From contig CAZHPY010000060.1 in the NCBI GenBank assembly GCA_964534705.1, forward strand, positions 1-10,485: a DNA stretch of 10,485 nucleotides, read 5' to 3'. The stretch comes from CAZHPY01 sp964534705. GTDB lineage: Bacteria > Omnitrophota > Gorgyraeia > 2-01-FULL-45-10. Below are positions 6,785 through 10,485 of the stretch, one piece after another. Made by a program: the position numbers and the translations under genes. Position 1 is the stretch's first letter, and every line of letters starts with the position of its first letter. The notes beneath the pieces are model-generated. The model worked only from the letters and a program-made list of their open reading frames with translations. It was not told the origin of the DNA and did not search any database.

Positions 6785-7195
6785 TCATTTCTGTTTTAAA
6801 ACGGCAAGCGCCTTTTTATTATCGCTTGTAGCCAGTATCATCGTTGCGGGACATCCGTCGGAGCATATTGTCCCATAGGCATACTTTAGGTCTATGCCGG
6901 CAGACGCCAGCCTGGCAGACATCGCTTTCAGGGCTCCCGCTTTATTGGTCAGGTAGACCTGGACTACCTCATTCTCGCTGACCTGTTTGTATCCGGCTTT
7001 CTTTAATGCTTCCTTTGCGCGGACATCATCTTCAGTTACGACCATTATTTTCGCTTCATTATTTACGGCATATCCCGCTACGCCTTCTATGTTTATACCA
7101 TGCTCAGCCAATATCTTGGAAAGGTCTGCCAGTATTCCAGCCCTGTCCTTCTCCGTTACGGCTATTTCTTTTCTCAATCCGGCATCTTTTACCAT
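6785..7195 (-). CDS. Tandem ACT-domain protein
   Basis: This 136-residue protein is made of two ACT domains and nothing else. The first covers about residues 9-70 (EIAVTEKDRAGILADLSKIL then GINIEGV), the second about 77-134 (VVQVYLTNKAGALKAMSARL then GIDLKYAYG). ACT domains bind amino acids or other small ligands in pairs, and free-standing tandem ACT proteins are thought to be regulatory sensors. The loop of the second domain carries CSDGC (C111 and C115), an unusual closely spaced pair. There is no kinase, dehydratase or synthase domain attached, so its partner is not evident. The ATG has a strong GGGAGG eight bases upstream. It lies between the flavoprotein gene (22-base gap) and the small secreted protein (1-base gap), so all three are probably one transcript. 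Confidence 0.9.
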   Translation of the reverse strand: MVKDAGLRKEIAVTEKDRAGILADLSKILAEHGINIEGVAGYAVNNEAKIMVVTEDDVRAKEALKKAGYKQVSENEVVQVYLTNKAGALKAMSARLASAGIDLKYAYGTICSDGCPATMILATSDNKKALAVLKQK

Positions 7196-7217
7196 ACAGC
7201 ACCTCCCTTAACGTTAT

Positions 7218-7970
7218 TTAATTCGTTATCTTTACCCCAAGGTCATATGCTCGTTTTAAAAAGACCGGATTTTTCCTGATCTCGCCTGAGACTCCGGCGT
7301 TTTGCACCAGCAAAGAGTCGAAAGGCATACGGGTGTAGGCAGCGGTAAGCCTGAACGGCGCCTCCAGCGCATCAAGGCCCATGTCTCCAAATGCGCTTGC
7401 AATAACCACAAGCCCTTTTCCTTCCAACGGAGTTACCATAGTACCGGCCGCATTATCCCATTTATAAAGGGAGAACATGCGGTCTAATACTATCTTTATC
7501 TGCGCGCTGGCGCTGAAAAAATATAGCGGTGTAGCAAAGACTATGGTGTCGACTTCCAGCATCCTTTTCAGTACCGGCGTTGCGTCATCATTGATATTGC
7601 ATTCAAATTTATCGGATTTTTGGCATAGCCTGCAGGATAGACACCCTTGTGCCTTGTAGTGCAGGAATGCAGCATGTACCACTTCTATATCGGCGTCATT
7701 TGAACGAACACCTTTTACGAATTCGTCTATAAGCGCCCGTGTATTCCCGTCTTTCTTTGGGCTTCCTGAGATCACCAGTATCTTTTTCTGGCTGCCTACG
7801 ATGTCTTTCGATCCCATGCAGTAGCAGTGGCCTTTCCTTGCCGGTTTATCAATGCATTTATTACATATATCCGGATCAAGGTCCGATGGCCTGATGCCGA
7901 ATATTTTCGAGGCTATCGTATTGTATAAAAACCCATCAAGCGGTACCCCGCACCTATTACACCTTTTCAT
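7218..7970 (-). CDS. Isf-like iron-sulfur flavoprotein with N-terminal zinc ribbon
   Basis: This 250-residue protein has three parts. Residues 1-40 hold CNRC (C4, C7) and CNKC (C36, C39), a zinc-ribbon pattern. SGSPKKDGNT (68-77) is the FMN phosphate loop of the NADPH-dependent FMN reductase/flavodoxin-like fold, and ATPLYFFSASAQIKIVLDR (146-164) is the matching second flavin segment. Between them GCLSCRLCQKSDKFEC (109-124) gives CX2CX2CX7C, the compact motif that holds a 4Fe-4S cluster in Methanosarcina Isf. It should pass electrons between a reduced carrier and an unknown acceptor in the cytoplasm. I use the ATG at 7970 (GGAGG five bases upstream), not the TTG at 8024, which falls at the predicted transcription start. 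It is the first gene of the set that runs through to yajQ. Confidence 0.9.
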   Translation of the reverse strand: MKRCNRCGVPLDGFLYNTIASKIFGIRPSDLDPDICNKCIDKPARKGHCYCMGSKDIVGSQKKILVISGSPKKDGNTRALIDEFVKGVRSNDADIEVVHAAFLHYKAQGCLSCRLCQKSDKFECNINDDATPVLKRMLEVDTIVFATPLYFFSASAQIKIVLDRMFSLYKWDNAAGTMVTPLEGKGLVVIASAFGDMGLDALEAPFRLTAAYTRMPFDSLLVQNAGVSGEIRKNPVFLKRAYDLGVKITN

Positions 7971-7975
7971 TTGAA

Positions 7976-7980
7976 CCTCC
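7976..7980 (-). promoter_or_regulatory. Ribosome binding site deciding the flavoprotein start
   Basis: GGAGG on the minus strand lies five bases before the ATG at 7970. It fixes the start there, 18 codons inside the longest open frame. Confidence 0.75.
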
Positions 7981-8030
7981 GCCGGGAATCTGGAATCCAC
8001 TATTAGTTCTTTATCGGCCAACAAGTAGAT

Positions 8031-8058
8031 ATTATAGAACTAAAAGGGCAAATGAAAA
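8031..8058 (-). promoter_or_regulatory. Probable promoter, TTTTCA-16-TATAAT
   Basis: The minus strand carries a perfect TATAAT (8036-8031) with TTTTCA (8058-8053, four of six consensus matches) 16 bases upstream. Transcription would start near 8024 and give a leader of about 54 bases to the flavoprotein ATG. The site lies just after the hairpin that follows the DUF4186 gene, which fits an operon boundary. Confidence 0.55.
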
Positions 8059-8059
8059 G

Positions 8060-8079
8060 CGTAAAAATGTCCGACATTT
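8060..8079 (-). terminator. Weak hairpin, possible terminator after the DUF4186 gene
   Basis: AAATGTC and GACATTT (8065-8071 and 8073-8079 on the plus strand) are perfect inverted copies. On the minus strand the hairpin is followed by a T-rich stretch and lies directly at the TGA of the DUF4186 gene. The stem is short and AT-rich, so termination may be inefficient. Confidence 0.4.
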
Positions 8080-8411
8080 CATGTATTACTTTTGATCCAT
8101 TCCATGATAATACCGATCGCCATATCGATCTCCTTGGCGGTAAGCTCCGTTCCTTTCGGTATATGGTACCATTTTTTAAAACACGTCCTGCAGCAAGTGG
8201 CAGTCGCGTGCTGGGCCTTAAAAACAGGGTGGCCGCGTAAAGGCGTCTGTTTTCCATCGTTCCTTGGCTCTGCGGGAGCCAGCCTCTTGATAACGAAGTC
8301 CGATGCGTGAGAGGCGATCATATCCAGGCCGACCCTATTGATGTATTCCAGGTCTTTCTGGTCCAGTTTAAAACCCGACCTGAACTTTGACCTCGAAAGC
8401 TTTTTTAGCAT
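8079..8411 (-). CDS. DUF4186 family protein
   Basis: This 110-residue cytoplasmic protein matches my memory of DUF4186 along its whole length: SRSKFRSGF (6-14), GLDMIASHASDFVIKRLAP (28-46), then NDGKQTPLRGHPVFKAQHAT (51-70) running into ATCCRTC (71-77) and KWYHIPKG (80-87). The conserved H61, H68, C73, C74 and C77 could form a metal site, but no activity is known to me. The ATG at 8411 follows AAAAGGA with a somewhat long gap. An 84-codon frame on the same strand at 8003-8257 is an overlapping shadow, since all family residues are in this frame. It is the last gene of its run. A hairpin follows its stop at once. Confidence 0.93.
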   Translation of the reverse strand: MLKKLSRSKFRSGFKLDQKDLEYINRVGLDMIASHASDFVIKRLAPAEPRNDGKQTPLRGHPVFKAQHATATCCRTCFKKWYHIPKGTELTAKEIDMAIGIIMEWIKSNT

Positions 8412-8438
8412 ACAGTTTTTTCCTTTTCAAACTCCGTA

Positions 8439-8687
8439 TCAGACCTTATAGACTACGTCGTCTTTGCGTACTTTTTGCTCTACTTTTATGCTGATAAGAT
8501 CTCCTGCCTTTGCTTCCTGGGCGGGAACCCGGTCTATCTGCATAGATGCTATATCCTGCGTAAAATCGGATGTGCTTCCTTTTATGCGTATCCTGTCGCC
8601 TACTTTAAGCACATCGCTTAGCTTTATCATCCCAACGCTTATATTGCTGAAAAAATGATCGACAGTACCTATCTGTTTCTCATCCAT
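8439..8687 (-). CDS. Stand-alone EF-Tu domain II-like protein
   Basis: This 82-residue protein consists of a single beta-barrel like domain II of translation GTPases: IGTVDHFFSNISVGMIKL, LKVGDRIRIKGSTSDF (about 27-42), then IDRVPAQEAKAGDLISIKV (about 51-69). It has no GTPase domain, so it cannot be an elongation factor. Databases usually call such proteins elongation factor-like. In some genomes they are encoded near U32 peptidases, none of which is seen here. The ATG at 8687 has a very strong AGGAGGGG immediately upstream in the 12-base gap after the Ig/FN3-like gene, so high expression is plausible. The biochemical role is unknown. RNA or protein binding would fit the fold. Confidence 0.88.
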   Translation of the reverse strand: MDEKQIGTVDHFFSNISVGMIKLSDVLKVGDRIRIKGSTSDFTQDIASMQIDRVPAQEAKAGDLISIKVEQKVRKDDVVYKV

Positions 8688-8699
8688 ACACCCCTCCTT

Positions 8700-9116
8700 T
8701 TACTTTTTTATTACTTTAAAACTCCATACAATATCATGCCTGTTCCACACCATCAGTGAAGCGTCGCGCTGCTCAACATACCAGCTGTAGGTTGTCCCAT
8801 CCTCAAACTTATCAGCTGGGACATCTATAGAGAATACGCCCTGACCTAGCTCCTCTGACACAATAAAATCATACTTGAAGCCTTTGATCAGCTTGAAGCG
8901 ATACGCGTCTCTGCCTCCTCCGGGGATCGGCGCGCTCTTCCACTTGAACGTTATTCCGGGCTTCCCTGCCAGATTTATAGTGGTTTCGTCATCCGGAGAC
9001 AAATACTCGACCTTCGGCACCCTATCCCTTTCGCTGTCCCCTGCATAAACAGGAGCTGCAAAAACAACAAAAGCCAATAAAATCATAACGATAACGGCGG
9101 CCTTTCTCATTATCAT
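8700..9116 (-). CDS. Secreted Ig/FN3-like single-domain protein
   Basis: This 138-residue protein has a signal peptide (residues 1-25, ending APVYA, cleavage before GDSERD). The mature part holds one beta-sandwich-like domain: PKVEYLSPDDETTINLAG, ITFKWKSAPIPG (55-66), AYRFKLIKG, VPADKFEDGTTYSWYVEQRD (99-118) and a last strand IVWSFKVIKK. The sequence F-x-W...Y-x-F...TYSWYV is typical of FN3/Ig-like extracellular modules that bind polymers or other proteins. It has no enzyme motif and no cell-wall anchor. The ATG at 9116 is served by GGGGGG five bases before it, and a second ATG at 9110 is less well placed. It starts nine bases after the lipoprotein gene ends. Both products are exported, so they may act together in the periplasm. 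Confidence 0.83.
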   Translation of the reverse strand: MIMRKAAVIVMILLAFVVFAAPVYAGDSERDRVPKVEYLSPDDETTINLAGKPGITFKWKSAPIPGGGRDAYRFKLIKGFKYDFIVSEELGQGVFSIDVPADKFEDGTTYSWYVEQRDASLMVWNRHDIVWSFKVIKK

Positions 9117-9125
9117 AATTGCCCC

Positions 9126-9503
9126 CTATTTATTTTTCTTTAACTCCACGTGTACCGGGTTAGGCACGAGCTTATACTGTGTCCCGGCAAATATATCAAA
9201 TACCCAACCCAACGGCCCGCCTAATAATGTATTACCGACAACAACCTCGCTTATTACGTGCATCATCCGCACCGACTGGCTTTCGTACCCTTCTTTTGTA
9301 AATAAAAGGACGTGATCGCGCCTTCTTTCAAGTCTCAACTTAACGGGCGTTGCGTAAGAATCCGCATCATCGACCTTGACCGTTGCGCCCGGCGGATTTG
9401 ACGTAGCCTGTATCTTCTGCGACGTGCCGTTTATTATCGTTGCGCAGCCTGAAATATCCAGGATAATGGCGCAACTTAGTAAAATGACAGCTATATTTTT
9501 CAA
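9126..9503 (-). CDS. PEGA-type outer-envelope lipoprotein
   Basis: This 125-residue protein has a lipoprotein signal peptide with lipobox ISGC (lipidated C20). CATIINGTSQKIQATSNPPG (20-39) and GATVKVDD to KEGYESQSV (39-78) follow the PEGA-like pattern of a small beta domain presented at the cell surface. The tail GNTLLGGPLGWVFDIFAGTQ (90-109), then YKLVPNPVHVEL, matches a widespread lipoprotein family sometimes misnamed translation initiation factor 2. The start is a TTG (9503), with no ATG available before the lipobox. The only Shine-Dalgarno candidate is the GGCGGG in the repeat copy just upstream (9507-9527), spaced further than usual. It is exported and tethered to a membrane, next to another exported protein. 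Confidence 0.85.
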   Translation of the reverse strand: MKNIAVILLSCAIILDISGCATIINGTSQKIQATSNPPGATVKVDDADSYATPVKLRLERRRDHVLLFTKEGYESQSVRMMHVISEVVVGNTLLGGPLGWVFDIFAGTQYKLVPNPVHVELKKNK

Positions 9504-9506
9504 CTT

Positions 9507-9527
9507 AAAATGAACCCGCCCTATTTA
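9507..9527. repeat. Short dispersed repeat, copy A
   Basis: The core TGAACCCGCCCTATTTA preceded by AAAA matches copy B at 10177-10198 at every base except one missing T. It covers the stop of the 2-TM gene and the space before the lipoprotein start. It may be a relic of a REP or Y1-transposase element end, but no transposase is present. Confidence 0.6.
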
Positions 9528-9722
9528 CTTTTTAAGCCAAAATGTATAAAGCGGCTTTGCTCCAAGTATCAACATAATAACGATCAATGTAACAAAGTTC
9601 AGGTTCAATAGCTGCGGGAACAGCTTAGCTATTGTGATCCCAAACACCATTGCCGCCATCTTTGTAAGGCCTATGTCTATGACAGTAAGATTCTTCAGCC
9701 TCTCGTTCAGCTTCATGCACAT
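9525..9722 (-). CDS. Small protein with two membrane segments
   Basis: This 65-residue protein starts MCMKLNERLKNLTVIDIGLT. Two membrane segments follow, at about 15-38 (with KMAAMVFGITIAKLF) and 41-60 (LNFVTLIVIMLILGAKPLYT), and it ends in LKK. The shape fits a short hairpin in the inner membrane with both ends inside. The longest frame starts at an ATG at 9830, but I use 9722 because AAGGAGG (9734-9728) lies five bases before it and the extra 36 residues are a highly basic stretch without membrane character. I have a memory of similar short proteins in uncultured lineages, with a conserved KLNER start, and no known function. Copy A of the repeat covers its stop codon. Confidence 0.72.
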   Translation of the reverse strand: MCMKLNERLKNLTVIDIGLTKMAAMVFGITIAKLFPQLLNLNFVTLIVIMLILGAKPLYTFWLKK

Positions 9723-9727
9723 ACTAA

Positions 9728-9734
9728 CCTCCTT
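9728..9734 (-). promoter_or_regulatory. Ribosome binding site deciding the 2-TM start
   Basis: AAGGAGG on the minus strand lies five bases before the ATG at 9722 and is an almost ideal Shine-Dalgarno. A weaker site, AAAGGG, precedes the alternative ATG at 9830. Confidence 0.75.
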
Positions 9735-9866
9735 TTTAGTTATTTTTTCGTACTGCTTAAAAAACCACTTCTTGATCCTCGTCTGCACCTTATATCTTCG
9801 CCTGCACAACAAATTACCTATCAATTTCATATATTACCCTTTGGTAACGTCCCCTGAATTTTAAAT

Positions 9867-10058
9867 TTATTTTCGCTTCAAATAATTTTCGATAGACCGG
9901 TCATAGGTCTTTTCAGTATCTTTATCAAAATAGCACGCCGGTAGTTCGTTACTGGCTCTATGATATGCAAGACATTCGCAGCAAACCCCATGCCTCTCGC
10001 ATCCGGTGTATGTGCAATTGCACATCGCATTATTTTTTCTGCTATTTCCGCAATTCAT
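9867..10058 (-). CDS. Cysteine-rich DUF6485-like protein
   Basis: This 63-residue protein has eight cysteines: C3, C13, C15, C20, C26, C27, C29 and C42. The order CNCTYTGCERHGVCCECLAY (13-32) followed by HRASNELPACYF (33-44) and TYDRSIENYL (51-60) matches the DUF6485 pattern as I remember it. The spacing implies one or two metal sites or an iron-sulfur cluster, but this is not shown. There is no signal peptide, so it should be cytoplasmic. Its ATG overlaps the TGA of the 40-residue upstream gene (ATGA). The nearest Shine-Dalgarno-like GGGAG is about 15 bases away, so coupled translation is the better explanation. It shares a cysteine-rich character with the two-CW protein one gene further upstream. 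Confidence 0.88.
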   Translation of the reverse strand: MNCGNSRKNNAMCNCTYTGCERHGVCCECLAYHRASNELPACYFDKDTEKTYDRSIENYLKRK

Positions 10059-10177
10059 GGCTTACTTGTCAATCTCCCTTTAAATTGAGCTTTTATCTTT
10101 GCGGGATATACCGCCTTCTTTTCCCGTAACAACCTAGCTATATCCTTCTGCCTTCTTGTGATTGTCTGTTTAGCCAA
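10055..10177 (-). CDS. Short basic protein, unknown function
   Basis: A TTG at 10177 opens a 40-codon frame starting MAKQTITRRQKDIARLLREK and ending GRLTSKP. It fills the gap between the two-CW gene and the DUF6485-like gene and ends in TGA overlapping the next ATG by four bases (ATGA). About a third of its residues are Lys or Arg, and the segment around RQKDIARLLREK could be a helix of a DNA- or RNA-binding module. I do not recognise the family. The only Shine-Dalgarno candidate is the ACGGG of repeat copy B, 8-12 bases upstream. Tight packing and the ATGA junction favour a real gene, but it could also be a degraded remnant of something longer. Confidence 0.5.
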   Translation of the reverse strand: MAKQTITRRQKDIARLLREKKAVYPAKIKAQFKGRLTSKP

Positions 10178-10198
10178 AAATGAACCCGTCCCTATTTA
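10177..10198. repeat. Short dispersed repeat, copy B
   Basis: AAAA followed by TGAACCCGTCCCTATTTA is identical to copy A apart from one extra T. It covers the stop of the two-CW gene and the start context of the short basic gene. A further partial match, CCCTATTTA (9124-9132), covers the stop of the lipoprotein gene. Confidence 0.6.
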
Positions 10199-10485
10199 AT
10201 TATTTTATTTATTTCAGCAACAGTCAAATATCTGTCCTCTTCTTCGGTAACTCTTTTATAAAAAGGACACTTAGTGCAGGTTTCGAATTTTTGGGCAAAT
10301 GTACCTTGTGGGCGCCCTTCACAAAAGGTCCCGGCGACAGCCCAGCAGCATCTTCCGGCGTTATGCCCCTCGTGTATACCGGATGCTTTTATTTCGATCG
10401 TTGCAGGACAAACACCAAACTCCTTAACATTCTTGCCGCCCGGTTCCCTACCGCACTTCATGACTTCCCAGCAATTTTTCTTCTT
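10192..10485 (-). CDS. Two-CW domain protein, 5' end cut by window edge
   Basis: The frame is open to the window edge, giving at least 97 residues. Reading from the edge it begins KKKNCWEVMKCGREPGG, the hallmark first CW motif of two-CW domain proteins. The in-frame ATG at 10461 falls inside this motif and is therefore not the start, which should lie just outside the window. The second motif is CCWAVAGTFC (46-55), and later cysteines C70 and C73 form CTKC. The eight cysteines (5, 11, 26, 46, 47, 55, 70, 73) suggest a metal or iron-sulfur site, or redox sensing. The same domain is found attached to signalling proteins, but here no other domain is visible. The gene heads the small-protein run, as far as can be seen. 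Confidence 0.88.
   Translation of the reverse strand, partial: KKKNCWEVMKCGREPGGKNVKEFGVCPATIEIKASGIHEGHNAGRCCWAVAGTFCEGRPQGTFAQKFETCTKCPFYKRVTEEEDRYLTVAEINKIIK

Noticed and set aside
7971..8024. An 18-codon N-terminal extension of the flavoprotein from a TTG at 8024
   Set aside because: The TTG lies at the predicted transcription start and lacks a Shine-Dalgarno, whereas the ATG at 7970 has GGAGG at ideal distance.
8003..8257. An 84-codon minus-strand frame overlapping the DUF4186 gene
   Set aside because: It runs out of frame through DUF4186, whose conserved residues are all in the other frame, and it crosses the hairpin and promoter region.
9723..9830. A 36-codon N-terminal extension of the 2-TM protein from an ATG at 9830
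   Set aside because: AAAGGG gives it some support, but AAGGAGG before the ATG at 9722 is far stronger and the extension is a basic, non-membrane stretch.
9834..9847. Inverted repeat TTACC-CTTT-GGTAA as a terminator
   Set aside because: The stem is five base pairs, AT-rich and not followed by a T run. It is likely chance.
1..10485. CRISPR array, tRNA, rRNA or intact transposase
   Set aside because: I saw no regularly spaced repeats, tRNA-like cloverleaf, rRNA signature or transposase motifs. The Cas4-like nuclease motif belongs to the helicase fusion.

Overview
The window looks like a piece of a diderm, uncultured-type bacterial chromosome. Every gene I can support lies on the minus strand, so transcription runs from high to low coordinates. 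Envelope genes (an AsmA-like anchored protein, a lipoprotein with a clear lipobox, signal-peptide proteins) imply two membranes. The mix of small families (two-CW protein, DUF6485-like, DUF4186-like, stand-alone EF-Tu domain II, a short 2-TM protein) with dense Shine-Dalgarno-led packing reminds me most of Candidatus Omnitrophota. That assignment is an inference from recalled family distribution, not a database result.

Region by region, in transcription order. (a) 10485 to about 8065 is a run of small genes: a two-CW cysteine protein cut by the window edge, a hidden 40-codon gene, a cysteine-rich DUF6485-like protein, a 2-TM protein, a PEGA-type lipoprotein, a secreted Ig/FN3-like protein, an EF-Tu domain II-like protein and a DUF4186 protein. 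It ends at a small hairpin. A near-identical short repeat sits at the 3' ends of two of these genes and may be a relic of a REP/Y1-type mobile element. (b) 8058 to 5934 has its own predicted promoter, then an Isf-like iron-sulfur flavoprotein, a tandem ACT protein, a small secreted protein, an 11-codon mini-ORF and YajQ. (c) 5911 to 332 begins with a perfect consensus promoter (TTGACA-17-TATAAT) placed so close to the ATG that the mRNA should be leaderless. It drives an overlapping four-gene operon: a PocR-like/GAF/degenerate HD-GYP regulator, a winged-helix protein, a 1030-residue UvrD-type helicase fused to a Fe-S PD-(D/E)XK nuclease, and an AsmA-like envelope protein. (d) 335 to 1 has another good promoter, whose -35 box overlaps the AsmA-like stop codon, feeding a truncated single-TM protein.

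The most interesting part is (c). A cysteine-bearing sensor joined to an HD-GYP domain with several replaced key residues is translationally coupled to a DNA-binding protein and to a single-chain, AddAB-like helicase-nuclease. The c-di-GMP-binding family protein YajQ is encoded directly upstream. A signal-controlled DNA-processing module is a reasonable hypothesis, but the sequence alone does not prove it.
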